DNA from: Lasiosphaeria ovina
Lineage: Eukaryota; Ascomycota; Sordariomycetes; Sordariales; Lasiosphaeriaceae
Assembly: GCA_033439765.1 (NCBI GenBank)
Contig: JAULSN010000014.1
Coordinates: 485,881-549,880, forward strand
DNA length: 64,000 nucleotides
Reading direction: 5' to 3'
Shown here: positions 1-10,675 of the stretch, one piece after another
How positions within the stretch are numbered: position 1 is the stretch's first letter
Layout of the letters: the number at the start of each line of letters is the position of its first letter
Notes under the pieces: model-generated
The model's input: only the letters and a program-made list of their open reading frames with translations
What the model was told of the DNA's origin: nothing
Database searches by the model: none
Translations under genes and position numbers: made by a program

Positions 1-1
1 G

Positions 2-409
2 CCGCCACGGCTCCTCCCCTCCCAACAACAACAACACCCATCGCAACACCACCCATCGCAACACCAACACCCATCGCAACACCACCCCTCCTCCCGCAAT
101 GATCAACAGTCTCAATCCAAACCCAAACCCAAACCGCCAGCAGAATGCTCCTTCTCCGCCAGCCCGAAGGTGATGCAGGCGCTGCATTTGGCGCGCTAGA
201 GCCAGGAGTCCGAGTGCCACTACCAGATTAGGGCGGTACTGGACTCGGCGCTGGCCGAGGTGATGGCGCGGCTGTGGGCGGCGCCCGACAGCTACGTGGT
301 GCGGCCCGACGAGTTCTCCCTGTTCAATTTTTTCCAGGGCAGGTTTGACAATACGGATCCCGTGATTATGGGTGCCAGGAGGCGGTATTGGCAGTTTACC
401 CCTGCGTGA
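2..409 (+). pseudogene. 3' end of an unrecognised host-like gene with an in-frame TAG
   Basis: One frame is open from base 2 to the TGA at 407-409 except for a single TAG at 197-199. The first part is low complexity (Gln/His/Pro repeats, then KPKPKPP). The rest is well-composed protein containing VMQALHLAR, stop, SQESECHYQIRAVLDSAL, then FSLFNFFQGRF and a terminal RRRYWQFTPA. The TAG lies where CAG would be read, a C-to-T change typical of RIP, so a formerly open gene may have been broken. The 5' end is outside the window. I do not recognise the family. Alternatively an intron removes the TAG. Confidence 0.45.
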
Positions 410-839
410 TCAGGATATGGTTAGCGTTGGGTAGGTTGGGATTTAGTCGAGGTCTAGTAGAAATTACTTGTTCGCAACACTTTTGGCACGGAAGCCTGCC
501 AAGCTTTTGCCTGTGACGCGCCATGATATCATGTGGTGTGTTGTTCGGGACCAGTCGGAAGGGTGCCATCCAACATAGAAAAGCACACGTCCCTTCTTTT
601 TTTGCCCGTTCATTACATGTGTCGTCACTCGAGGAAGTTGGGCACCGTTTTTTTCGTTCGAAAAAATCGCATCGCAAAGCCAAGCGCAACCAGGGGGGGG
701 GGGGGCGGGGGGGGACTGATGAGCCAAGAGAGGGACGCAAGAACACACCCACACTCCAAACCCCAACTTCTTGACCACCCACCTCATTTTTTTTTGGTTT
801 TTTCCTCGGCGCTCTCCTCCCTATCGGGATTGCTTTAGC
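410..839. other. No supported gene; contains a long G homopolymer
   Basis: Open frames exist on both strands but have no recognisable composition. A run of G interrupted by one C lies at 693-714. The last exon of the minus-strand gene at 840-1681 stays open into this stretch as far as 396, so part of it could be coding or 3' UTR. Confidence 0.4.
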
Positions 840-1681
840 GCGTCTGAGAGGGGGACCTGTAATTAGTTCTAGATTAGTTGGGAACTAATCGAAAACGGGT
901 TGTGAATGACTTACAATTCTTGCGGTTGATGGTATAGCAACCGTCGCATCTACCGGTCTTCCTGAATCCGGCATTGGCGCGCATCTTCGATTTGACATAC
1001 TAGAAAGAAAAAGAGTCGGCCAAACTAGTTCCAAACCTGTTGGAAATCGATTTGGAATGCATTACTTACCAAGCCACGTCCGTTAAGCGGAAGCTCGAGC
1101 AAGGTAACCTTTGCCTTGCCCTTCTCTTCGAGCTGGGGAGTAGGCTCGCGCGGGGTAGCGGGTGGTCGCTCCTCGTCATTATTCTCATCCTCGTTGTTGT
1201 CCACGCCGTCCGTAGGCGGCTTGATGGCGTAGTCTATGGGGTTATCGTAGAAATCTATTCAGAATGAGTTTGGAACTAGTTCGAAACGCGTTGGTAATGA
1301 GTTGGAGAGTACTTACCAGCGATCTCTATATTAAACGAGATCGAATTAGCGCCGGAGCCCTTAGTCTTAATAACGACTCCTGTGCCCTTGATCGTGTGCT
1401 TCATAATGTGGTGTCGTAGGTTGCTAATACTACTAAACTTCGACTAGATTGATTAAGAATTAGTTAAGAACTAATTCAACCCCCGGATAATATGGTATAG
1501 TCGGGCACCGGATACCCGGCTTGCCGGGCTCCCTAAAGCGATAGTATAGCTCGCCCGGAGATAGCATGATCTCTTATTTCTAGTGATGAATTAGCTAAAC
1601 GAATCGGGAAGGGTTTTGGAATCTTACCTCGTTGTACTCATATGCGGGAAGACCCTTAGGGCGCTGGGCATGACTACTATA
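840..1681 (-). CDS. Multi-exon gene, uncharacterised, with C2H2-like and Cys-rich segments
   Basis: Six exons read in one continuous frame on the minus strand: 1628-1681, 1481-1570, 1317-1443, 1070-1254, 915-999 and from 856 downward. Introns are 1571-1627, 1444-1480, 1255-1316, 1000-1069 and 857-914; four start GTAAG and all end AG, while the 37-nt one starts GTTGA. The product reads PKGLPAYEYNE, then IMLSPGELYYRFREPGKPG, then a segment with one Cys followed by NLRHHIMKHT (half of a C2H2 finger), an acidic linker, KVTLLELPLNGRGLYVKSK, and RCDGCYTINRKNCPP, which looks metal-binding. The 5' exon(s) are not resolved and the stop is uncertain because the last exon remains open to 396. No function is assigned; a nucleic-acid-binding role is an inference. 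CpA is not depleted here, so the gene escaped heavy RIP. Confidence 0.65.
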
Positions 1682-1750
1682 CTATTTGTAGCCCTTCTAA
1701 ATGATTATTAGCTGCCAAACCCATTTAGAACTAACTCGGAAGGTATTGAT

Positions 1751-1855
1751 TTAGCTGAACGGAGCCACCGTAGGCGAGCTTGCGAGCCGGAGGTGGCGTA
1801 GAGAGGGTGTCTCTTCTCTTTTACCGTGAGGGTGCCGAATATTTTTCGAACGCTG
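1751..1855 (-). repeat. Dispersed repeat, inverted copy of 37048-37158
   Basis: The reverse complement of this segment matches 37048-37158 with a few substitutions. The shared core runs from ATTCGGCACCCTC through CGCCACCTCCGGCTCGC to GGTGGCTCCGTTCAGCT. It lies between the minus-strand gene and the Helitron complex. The other copy lies next to a second Helitron helicase relic, so it may be associated with Helitron ends. Confidence 0.7.
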
Positions 1856-2005
1856 ATTGGCTAGTTTACGTTTGTATTAAAATATAAGATAGGGACTAGT
1901 TAATCGGATGAACCTCAGATAGGTTAAGCCGTGAAATACCGCTTTACTATATCGTAGTTATATTAAGAAGGAGTAATTTCCTATTTAGTAGGTAGATATA
2001 ATATT
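1856..2005. other. AT-rich RIPped flank of the nested island, no gene
   Basis: CpA and TpG become rare from about 1900, marking the left edge of the RIPped block. No coding signal is seen. The 5' end of the Helitron could lie here but no diagnostic terminus was found. Confidence 0.4.
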
Positions 2006-2763
2006 ATTAATTTTTATATATATATTTTTAACTCTTTAAATAATTATATATAAATAATTATAAGAGATAAAATTATATAATAAATATATTGAAGGTTCTT
2101 ATATAAATATATAATTATGAATATTTATAAGTCCTAAAAGTGGGTCCTTATATAAGCACTTAAATTAAATAAGTAGTATATAATATAATATAATGCTGAA
2201 TAAAAATTCATAACTATATAATACCTTCTATATATAATTATTAGAAGTAATCTAATTACTACGTAATATAGCTACCTACAGCCTTGCTAACTAGCTACCG
2301 GCTGGCACTCGATTTCGATAGCTAGGCCGCCGTTCGGGCCACCTAGCCGCGGTTTAGGGCGGGCCGTTAGTTACGGCTAACCGGGCCGGCACAGCGTGAG
2401 CGTAAGCTAATAGGCTAACTAGGCCTTTAAATAAGGCTAATAACTATTAGCCGGACTATTAAATAGAGCCGAGTTCCGTTTAATAAGGTCCGATTAAGCC
2501 GGTATAATAAGGAGACCTTTTCCTACCTTTATATTTAGAATTATATATATCTTAATTAGTCTTTAACTAATTATAATAATTAAAACATTATTCTGCTCCA
2601 CTTTTTCTACTCTTCATTATTACCTATTCTACCGTCCTTTACCGCTAACGAATCTCTCTCACGGAAGCTCCAAACCTAACCTTCCGTAAAACCTTTCTAT
2701 AGCTACTATTCCTTTAACGCTTTAATACTTAATTAATGCTTTATCGATATAACCTCATTAATA
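2006..2763 (+). repeat. Diverged solo LTR, same family as 3549-4327 and 25365-26141
   Basis: It shares with those two LTRs the opening (T)ATTA(A/G)TTTTTA, the GC-rich centre, the block CGAGTTCCGTTTAA, the segment TTCTGCTC(C/T)ACTTTT and the closing ATATAACCTCNTTAATA. It is the most diverged and most RIPped of the three. Flanks read ATATT on both sides if the first T is taken as shared, so a 5-bp duplication is possible but not clean. No internal retrotransposon coding sequence accompanies it. Confidence 0.6.
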
Positions 2764-2768
2764 ATATT

Positions 2769-3543
2769 TAATTAATTCGAAGTTAATAATACTAATATAA
2801 TAAGTATTATATTAGCTTCTTATATAATATTAGCTCCTTCTTTAACTAGCTCCCTCGCCTTCTTTATAATCTTAATTTTATTATTATATAACCTCGTTAA
2901 ATGGAAAATAATAATATATATATAATTAGGGCTTTTTATACCGACTTTAGGGTTCGTTATTATATTATTAAGACTTAATTATAATATTTAATTATAAATT
3001 ACCCCGGGTATTTAAACCTTTAAGCTAACGTTAAGTAGCTTATATAATTACCTAAAGACGGTAATATTATTAATAATATTACCGTTATTAAAGTTAATAA
3101 AGAAGTCCCTATTAGACCGTAAGTTATCTTTAATATTAATAATAAGGAAAAGGAGGACTTTATTAATTACGCCGTAATACCTAACCTTATTCCTATATAG
3201 GCTAATCTCACTCGATTATATAATTAAGTATATAGTAAAGAGTTACCTCTTTAATAACCGCTTATTTATAATTATATTAAGCTTCTTAGTATTAGGTTAA
3301 CGCTCCTAAACGACCTTAATAATTATATCGCCCTTATTAGTTTCTCTATATTTACCCTTATACCTTAAGGCCTTAATAAGTATACGTTATCGTACTTTTG
3401 AATTATAAATTAGTTATCCTAAATAAAGTATATATTATTTTAATATAACGGCCGTTTCGCTTAATACCCTCGTTTCCTTTATATCGTCTTTAATATTATT
3501 ATACGGGTATAAGTTAATAAGAGAAGTAACTAGTTAATTAATT
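2769..3543 (+). pseudogene. Helitron polyprotein, N-terminal segment (RIPped)
   Basis: Reading through RIP stops gives blocks typical of fungal Helitron N-termini: RAFYTDFRVRYYIIKT, LPKDGNIINNI, then a block ending NDLNNYIALISFSIFTLIP which aligns in order with the usual N(D)SQALLSLAFPTLYPRG region. The frame is interrupted at 3544-3548 (ATAAT), the target duplication of the inserted solo LTR, and resumes at 4333. CAA and CAG codons are replaced by TAA and TAG throughout. The start codon cannot be fixed because the N-terminus lies directly after the diverged LTR at 2006-2763. Confidence 0.6.
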
Positions 3544-3548
3544 ATAAT

Positions 3549-4327
3549 TATTAGTTTTTAATATATATATATTTTTACCTTATATAAAATAAATAATATA
3601 AAAAGAACTATAAGAGGTAAAAATATATAATAAATATATTTATACTACTTACGTAATAATATAACTATAAATAATTATAGGTCCTTATATAAGTAACCTT
3701 ATATAAGCTATAAAGCTTATATATATAACGGACCTACGGACTTATTATAACGTAATATAATTATAACTACTTAATACCCCGCGTATACGGTCTTTAGAAT
3801 CGATCTAACTACTATAGGTATTAGCCCCGTACGGCTAGGGTAGTAGGCGACCTTTAAGTAACCGGTTTTAATAGCTAGGCCGCTTATAGGGCTACTTAGC
3901 CGCGGACCGGGCCACCTGCCGGCTACTTATAATAGGCCCGGGCTAACTAGCCGCAGGCCCTGCCGGGCCGGCTACGACCTTAGCTAACGATCCTCTATTA
4001 GCTTTAGACCGTTATTCGAAGTATTAAATAGAGCCGAGTTCCGTTTAACCGAGTTAATATAAGCTAGTATAATAAGGGGTCCATTTCCTACCTTTATATT
4101 TAGAATAACTACATCTTCATTAGTCTTCGACTAATTATAATAATCTAAATACCATTCTGCTCTACTTTTCTTACTCTTTATTATTATCTATTTTACCGCC
4201 CTTCACCGCCTTCCTTTCTTACTTACGGAAGTCCAAAACCTAACTTCCGTAAAAACCTATTTATAACTACTACTCTTCTAACTACTTGAAATCTAATTAA
4301 TGCTCTATTAATATAACCTCTTTAATA
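3549..4327 (+). repeat. Solo LTR inserted in the Helitron, TSD ATAAT
   Basis: A 779-bp element begins TATTAG (originally TGTTAG, as in the 25365-26141 copy) and ends TTAATA (TG..CA converted to TA..TA by RIP). It is flanked by ATAAT at 3544-3548 and 4328-4332. It is collinear with the reverse complement of 25365-26141 over its whole length. The insertion interrupts the Helitron frame, which continues on each side. No internal retroelement sequence is present, so it is a solo LTR. The full-length parent is not in the window. Confidence 0.85.
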
Positions 4328-4332
4328 ATAAT

Positions 4333-5320
4333 AAATATTACGATTATTTCGAATCCCTTAATTAGTTATATAAGGCTCTTAATATAAATATACTCGACGG
4401 TTAGATTTTATTAAATTCTATTATAAGATCTTCTAACGTCCTCCGTAATACTCGGTCTTTTCAGAACTAATAATATTATAACCTTGAAGTTATATATTAT
4501 AGTCTTAATTACCTTTATATCTTTTTAATATTTTCCGCTATTAATTTATATTAGGAATCCCTTATTAAGGTAATATTAAACTATACTATTTAACTAGCTA
4601 TTAATAATATTAATAAATCCCGTATCGCTTATAAAAACCTTAAGGAAAACCCTTATATCGCGGCGTAATATTTTTACTATTATTTAAAGGTATTCTTTAA
4701 GGAGTATTTCTTTAAGAAGTACCTTATTATCGCTTATTAGATTAGGTTTAAGTAATAGGGTCGTAATAATACTTATTATTACGGCCTTTATTAAATTAAG
4801 GATATACGTACCCCGGGAATAGAAGGATTCGTTAATTAGATTTAAAAGGATAACTTCTTACGCCTTTAAGGCTTTTATATTACCGCTTCTAATTCGGAGC
4901 CCAGCCGTTACCCCCTTTTATATAAATCTAATCCTCTTAACGTCGTTCTTAATATTAATACTTCTTTTACGGCTCTATTAAGTATTCTTAATTATATTTC
5001 GAAATATAACTATACCGAAGTATATTACCTTTAGTATCGTTAACTTCTTAATAAAATACTCTTACGCGATAAGCTATACCGGTTCTATTTTAAACGCACT
5101 TTCTATAAGCTCGTTATTCTTATACGTAAAATAAACCCTAATTATAAGATATTTAATAGTACCCGCCTAAATAACGGGAGGATAAATAATTATATTTAAG
5201 GTATTATTTTAAATTAGCTAATTAATACGAACTTAATACCTTATACCTCTTTTTATATTATACTTAATTATATTATTAAATATTATACTAAAACCGAATA
5301 ATAGACTTAACGTATTTATA
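4333..5320 (+). pseudogene. Helitron polyprotein, Helitron-like N (Rep-associated) domain (RIPped)
   Basis: With TAG/TAA read as Gln or Trp, this segment contains LYKALNINILDG, LRNTRSF, then IFLIFSAINLY.ESLIKV (the family motif FFTFSAADLHWPDL), NPYIAA.YFYYYLKVFFKE (NPHIVAWFF), RNNTYYYGLY (GSPHIHGF) and later ILNYISKYNYTE (LEYIAKYASK). This order is diagnostic of the Helitron helicase-like N-terminal domain that precedes the helicase. Active-site His codons are now Tyr (CAC to TAC). It stops at TA 5321-5322, where the second pogo family inserted, and continues at 22760. Confidence 0.7.
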
Positions 5321-5490
5321 TAACGTACGCCTACTCATAACGTACGCTTACTTTCCCTACCCTAATTAAACTTTCACACGATATTATAAATTCCTTTATA
5401 ATAAAATATACCCGCCGTATAAAATAAAGTATAAGTATAGCTTACCGTTTCAGTTATAGAACGTAATAAGAAACTTCGCCTTAGAACCGT

Positions 5491-5720
5491 TGTCACGGTC
5501 GCCACAGGGGCTCACATAACAGGATTGATTCTATTAGCTGCATTGTATTTAGGGTGTGGCCTGTGCGCACAGCTCGCACGTGCTCAGCCTTTGGCTCGTA
5601 CCATAACCTATTTCCCCGCGCCCTGCGCGGTCCCTGCGATAGATCTTCTTTTTCCTTCCTTAGCTTTAAATCCACATTCGTTACTATATTGAACCGTTGA
5701 CTTCCTTACGGGCCGTCACA
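5491..5720 (+). repeat. 5' LTR of the gag-only element
   Basis: 230 bp, TG..CA ends, nearly identical to 7347-7576. The few differences are mainly G/A and C/T transitions (for example ATAACA against ATGACA, TACCATAAC against CACCACAAC), consistent with light RIP after insertion. No convincing tRNA primer-binding site follows (TTATTTAAAGC). Confidence 0.9.
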
Positions 5721-6167
5721 TTATTTAAAGCTCATTTCTACACGCTTGAGAAAGGCTGTAGATCTTATTCTTCTTTTCTAGTAATTACGCGCGCGATTTT
5801 TTTTCCATTCAAATACCAACTTGGCCGCGGTCAATAGCGCGAAAGACAGCCCACTGGTCGGCATACTTCGCGGGCCCCAGTAGCCAATCGATAGGTCCCT
5901 GAATGCCCTTAATTTCGTCGCCCTTAATCGCTTCCGACCTAACGACCTGAACGCCCAGGTTTTTAATCACCGAAATCTTCCCTGCTTTTCCAGTAGTGTG
6001 CGAGAAAGTAGAACCCTATGGCCAGGTAGCGGACCGCCGGACCCCGAACCCGAACCTGAACCCCGAACCGAACTGAATAGACTTGAACTCAATATTCGGA
6101 CCTTCGTCAGGTTGACCTTCGATCAACCTTCCACGAAGCCAGCCGACTAGCCCGATCGATCGGTAAG

Positions 6168-7055
6168 ATGAACTCCGATAACCAGATCTTTCAACTTCAA
6201 TATGCCGTTAATCAGCATGAAGAAACCATTAAGGCGTTGCACCAAGACAATAATAATCTTACCGCCAGGCTCACGACCTTGGAGAGCAATATATCGTTAA
6301 TCACAGAGCTGTTAACTAGCCGAAGCTCCCGCCCGAAGGCGAGCATTCCTAACCCAGAGAAATTTACCGGCTCAGAGTTTTCTTAGGATACTTGGTTCCC
6401 TGCTATCAAGGCCAAACTACGAATCGATGGACCTGCGATCGGAAACGACGAAGCCTAGTTTTTCTACGTCTACGGCCGACTTGATCCAAAGATTCAAGCC
6501 TTGGTAATGCCTCAGCTGACCGAAGCTGAAGATAACGATACGTACGACGCTTAGACCCTATTGGATTAGTTGGAACGTCTATACGACGACCCCAATAAGG
6601 TCGAGAACGCACAAGACAAGTTCTATACGAGTAAATAACGTAATGATAAAGCCATTACCAGCTTCCTTATACGTTTCGAGCGGTTGATGTATAAAGCCCG
6701 AGCCAATCACTAGCTTGACGATATTAAGATCTCCCTCTTACGCCGGGGACTTAATAAGGCCACTCGCGATCGCCTCAAAGTCCAACTCAACGTCCCGAAG
6801 GACTATAATGACTTCGTTAAGCTTCTTTAGAAGTTGAGCGGCCCTGGTATTCATCAGATAGGTCAATCGCACGGCAGCTTAAAGGACCATATAGACAAGA
6901 TGGATATTAGCCATATTAGCAACTTCAATATTGAAGATATGGAATATATTACGGACTTAGAACCTTCCGAGGATGACCGCTCGGAATGCCCTCAACCCCG
7001 CGAATATATTGATCTGGCTGCCCTGCGTACTGATAAAGCCCGGATGGATCAATAA
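6168..7055 (+). pseudogene. Retrotransposon Gag-like protein with RIP stops
   Basis: Start ATG at 6168. The first 70 residues form a heptad-like coiled coil (HEETIKALHQDNNNL, LTTLESNISLITELL), then IPNPEKFTGSEFS, the entry motif of fungal Ty3-type Gag domains. After that the frame is interrupted by TAG/TAA codons, but the blocks LRIDGPAIGNDEA, LYDDPNKVENAQDKFY, FLIRFERLMYKA and LLRRGLNKATRDRL follow in the order usual for these Gags. No zinc knuckle is visible. Stops fall at codons consistent with CAG, CAA or TGG. The function would be capsid formation; the protein is inactive now. Confidence 0.7.
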
Positions 7056-7346
7056 TTTTACGATGACCTGTCTGATTGACCGGTCTGACAACTGCCTATT
7101 AAGCTATAGCGCGTCCTAACAGACCTGTATAACACATACCTATATATTAGTCCTTATACCTGCATACAGCTACGAACGACTGTCAATAGCCCGACTGATA
7201 GTTCCTGACGGCCCGTTAACAACAACTTCGTCTTTAAATACGGAAACCCCGGATTTGAACGATTCAGGCCTTACGGCTTGACCTGACGGTTTTCCAAGGA
7301 TGGATTTGAACGCATCGGGGCGATGCTTTTTTCGAGGGGGGGATGA

Positions 7347-7576
7347 TGTCACGGTCGCCACAGGGGCTCACATGACAGGATTGATTCTATTGGCTGCATT
7401 GTATTTAGGGTGTGGCCTGTGCGCACAGCTCGCACGTGCTCAGCCTTTGGCTCGCACCACAACCTATTTCCCCGCGCCCTGCGCGGTCCCTGCGATAGAT
7501 CTTCTTTTTCCTTCCTTAGCTTTAAATCCACATTCGTTACTGCATTGAACCGTTAACTTCCTTGCGGGCCGTCACA
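7347..7576 (+). repeat. 3' LTR of the gag-only element
   Basis: Direct repeat of 5491-5720, ending CGTCACA and followed by the 5-bp duplication ACCGT (7577-7581), after which PogoB sequence resumes. Confidence 0.9.
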
Positions 7577-7581
7577 ACCGT

Positions 7582-8851
7582 TATAAAACGGTATTCGGTT
7601 AACTAAAGAATACTAAAGCGACGACGGAACGGAATACTCCCGCGAATAGATATAATCCCTAGTAATAAGAATTTAAATTCTCTTAAAGAAGAGGTTATTA
7701 TACGAAGGATCCTCGACCTATATAAGTAAGGATTTTCACTAGGATACGACTTAGTAAAAGATATAGCTAACTTATTACGCGTAACGCGTAACGCATTATA
7801 CGTCGGACTACGCTAGGCTTCTAACTTCGTACGACGATAACTAAAGCTCCGGACGTATTAGTCGCGTCCGTATAATTACTAAAGGGCCAAATACGAAGAT
7901 CTAAAGATAATTAGCGTATGGTTTAACCTTATTCGTAATATAATCGCGAAGTATAGAATCTAGGAGTCGGATATTTAGAATTTCGACGAGACTAGGTTTT
8001 TAATAAGCTAGATCTCGCCTACCCTCGTTATTACCTCGTCTAATAGTTGCGGGAGGGTAAAGAAGGTCTAGCCTAGTAATTAGGAATAGGTTATAGTAAT
8101 TTAAGCCGTATAATCGAGCGGCTATACTATTCCTCCGTACGTAATTATTATAAGGAAAGTATACCTTAAAAGCTAGTATTATAATAGCCCTTTCCCGCCC
8201 GATTAGATAATTAATCTTTCTAATACGGACTAGACTAATAACTAGATTAGTATTAATTAGATTAAGTATTTTAATAAGTACTCTCGTCTTTATACGATAG
8301 GTAGAAAGCGTCTTCTAATCCTAAATAAGTATAAGAGCTACTACTCGTTTAAGTTTAAGAATTATTATAAGTTTAATAATATTATTACGCTTTATATACC
8401 TCCGTACTTATCTTATTTAATCTAGCCGCTTAATATTAGCTATTTCGGCGTATTAAAGTAATCGTATAATAAGGAAATCGAATAACTTATACGTTACTAT
8501 ATCTATTATATCGCGAAACCGGACTTCTTTCTCGCCTTTTATAATGTATTTTATATAACTTTTCTACTTAAAAACGTATAAGGAGGATTCTGAGGGGTAG
8601 GGCTTATACTATTTAACCTAGAGAGGGTAATTTCCTAATTAGATATAAGGCTTCGTACGCTAATACCCCTAGCTACCTTTAAGATCTTATATAATACTTA
8701 GGTCTTTAAGATATTATAGAATATAACTAAGGCCTTATTTTAATTAATATATATTAAAGATCGTATTACTAGGTATTAAGGTAGCTCTCTAATACTAATT
8801 CTTAAAGCTCTTAACTAAATTATAAAAGGTACGATAAAGGTTATATATAAG
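7582..8851 (+). pseudogene. PogoB transposase, HTH and DDE part (RIPped)
   Basis: Reading through RIP stops gives a protein collinear with the better-preserved pogo transposase at 23328-25001. One frame contains a KS.YYS-like tract followed by NYYKFNNIITLYIPPYLSYL, stop, then PLNISYFGVLK, matching the catalytic-core block (H.SHYSKEF..YY..HNIIILYIPPYSSY..QPLDVG.F) of pogo/Fot1 DDE domains. CpA and TpG are almost absent. The frame ends at the ATAAT target site of the Copia insertion (8852-8856) and resumes at 22363. Confidence 0.7.
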
Positions 8852-8856
8852 ATAAT

Positions 8857-9097
8857 TGTTGGAATCACCAGGGTACTGGTACTAGAATCAACAGATGCGC
8901 TGCGCGCCGTAAGCTGGTGGTTCAAGTGATGGATTCGTTATGTGTTTTATCTATCTGTTCCCCTGAGCGGGCCGCTCCAGATATCTGGGCCTGCGCCACC
9001 ATAGCCACGGTGTGGCTAAGTCGCAGAGCCGTGGCGCCACCACAGCCACAGTGCGGCTGAGCCGCAGAGCCCCTTGACTTATATGCGCGTTATTCCA
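8857..9097 (-). repeat. 3' LTR of the Copia element
   Basis: 241 bp, nearly identical to 22117-22357. In plus orientation it starts TGTTGGAATCACC and ends TTATTCCA; the partner ends TTATTCTA (C to T). It contains duplicated CGGTGTGGCT / CAGTGCGGCT motifs with GCCGCAGAGCC / GTCGCAGAGCC. Confidence 0.92.
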
Positions 9098-9320
9098 ATA
9101 CTGGAAAAACCTCTCTTTTGAGGCTGGAAAAACGCGCTGCAGATATATATACATATACACTTCGAAAAGGGACGAATACACTTCTTCCACCCGGCCTCTC
9201 TTACCGAGAGACCCATCCTTCCATGCGGACCGTAAGGCTGTTGCCGCCGATGAACCGTTCAAGGGCCCGGTTCGGTATGGCCTTTGTTAGGGCGTCGGCT
9301 GGGTTGTCGTCGCCGTAGAT

Positions 9321-10389
9321 CTACCTGACTTCGTGTAGCTCACGTCGCTCGTATGACTGCCGTAAGGCCATAATATCGATCATCAGCCTCTTTTCCTTTA
9401 TTGTCCCTAGCTTAACGAGGCACTCGTATAGCGAGTACGAGTCTATACAGATAACCGTAGGTACGGTAGGTAGGTTGAGGTGCTTGGTGACCATCTGGAT
9501 CGTAGAAGCCAGGGCGTAGGCCATGTCTACGCCGGCTACTATACTATAGACCTCGGAAGCGAGTACGCTATATATGACTCGCTTACTCTTTGTACTAGAG
9601 AAGTGAATGATATTACCGTGAATAGTGAACTGGGACTCTACCGTATCCTCGTTAGCCAGGATAATCACGAAGCCGAGTTATAATATGAGGTCCCGGTTAT
9701 TAGCGAAGGAGCCGTCGACGAAGACGAAGAGCTTCGTATTAGTTAGGTCTAGGGGGATAAACGTCAGCCCTCGGTCTTAGTTACTAATCTGCCACTCTAT
9801 ACGTCGGTTGAGGGCCTTGAAGTCCTCTAGTATAGGCTCCTGGTATTGTACTACGCTTAATAGGTCGAAGTAGGCCTCAGGCTGATAGATGGAGGCGATA
9901 TACGCACCGCGGGCCCGCTATTCGACGTACTACTGTTTGGCGTCAACTACGTTATAGTCAGCGGGTCGTAGCCTACTGGCCTGGCCTTTCTGCCGTAGGG
10001 TGATCGTATCGTTAGTGAGTGTGGCGATCCCTCCGTTGAATACCAGTAGTTCCTTTAAAGTCAGGACCTACTTAGGCTTTATACTAAATACGGCCTCTTA
10101 TAGCTGTCTTTCCTTAGCGTGGGAAAAGGCCTCGGTTAATAGGCCGATCGTATTATCGGTCTGCATTCCGATATAGGCAAATTCCGGGTTTTCCGGGTTG
10201 GAAATTAGCAAGTAGGGGTCGTACGTAGATGTCATTATCTGGAGCTTCTCTAAGTGATGCTTATAATAGGTAGCCCACTAGTGGGTTCCTGCCTTAGCCA
10301 GGCCGTATAACGGCTTAATCACACGCATCACGGTACCTTCAGGGTACTGGTCCCGGATTTGCTTGGGTAGGTAGGCTAGGATTTCGCGG
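9321..10389 (-). pseudogene. Copia pol: reverse transcriptase C-terminus and RNase H
   Basis: On the minus strand, from 10389 down: LYGLAKAGTH followed by the thumb region, then MQTDNTIG at the place of the Copia QTDDT catalytic motif (second Asp now Asn, GAT to AAT), then RNase H with IPLDLTNTKLFVFVDGSFAN, SVLASEVYSIVAG, VICIDSYSLYECLVKLGT and EKRLMIDIMALRQSYERRE, which is the usual C-terminal RNase H block of fungal Copia elements. Several TAA/TAG interrupt the frame. The upstream half of the reverse transcriptase is at 17305-17770, on the other side of the Gypsy insertion (duplicated target TTGAG). Confidence 0.85.
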
Positions 10390-10394
10390 TTGAG

Positions 10395-10675
10395 TGTCAC
10401 GGCATGTGTCAGACAAGTGGCTGGAAGGACTGGATTGAGCCTAGCGCCTTAGCATTAGGCTAGCGCCTTGGCATGCAACTCGCACGCCCTGAGGCCGCGT
10501 AGGATTTACGGTGTGGTCAGTGCTGAGCCCTCATCACGTGACCTACACCTACCTTACTTCCTCGCCGCGCCCGGGCATTAGATTCTTCTTTTCCTTTTTC
10601 CTTCTTTAGCTTTAGATTCTACGAATACAGCGACTATATACAGCCCTACCTCATTCGGTTAACTATACGGTAATA
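10395..10675 (+). repeat. 5' LTR of the Gypsy element
   Basis: 281 bp beginning TGTCACGG. The partner copy begins TATCACGG because the G is mutated. Both contain a duplicated TAGCGCCTTAGCATTAGGC / TAGCGCCTTGGCATGC motif and a pyrimidine block followed by TTAGCTTTAGATTC. Confidence 0.92.

Larger units (their letters stand above)
5491..7576 (+). mobile_element. Gag-only LTR retrotransposon, TSD ACCGT
   Basis: Two almost identical 230-bp direct repeats (5491-5720 and 7347-7576) start TGTCACGG and end CGTCACA, flanked by ACCGT at 5486-5490 and 7577-7581. A purine tract (CGAGGGGGGGATGA) sits directly before the right LTR. The 1.6-kb interior encodes only a Gag-like protein; no protease, reverse transcriptase or integrase is seen, so it looks non-autonomous. 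The LTRs share the TGTCACGG start and a pyrimidine-rich block followed by TTAGCTTTA with the Gypsy LTRs at 10395 and 17024, suggesting mobilisation by that lineage. It is inserted in the 5' part of PogoB and is less RIPped than its host. Confidence 0.9.

Noticed and set aside
1040..1267. Plus-strand ORF of 75 codons
   Set aside because: Antisense to exon 4 and introns of the spliced minus-strand gene, which explains the sequence better.
7300..7548. Plus-strand ORF spanning the LTR
   Set aside because: Runs through the LTR of the gag-only element and its antisense equivalent occurs in both LTRs; not a gene.
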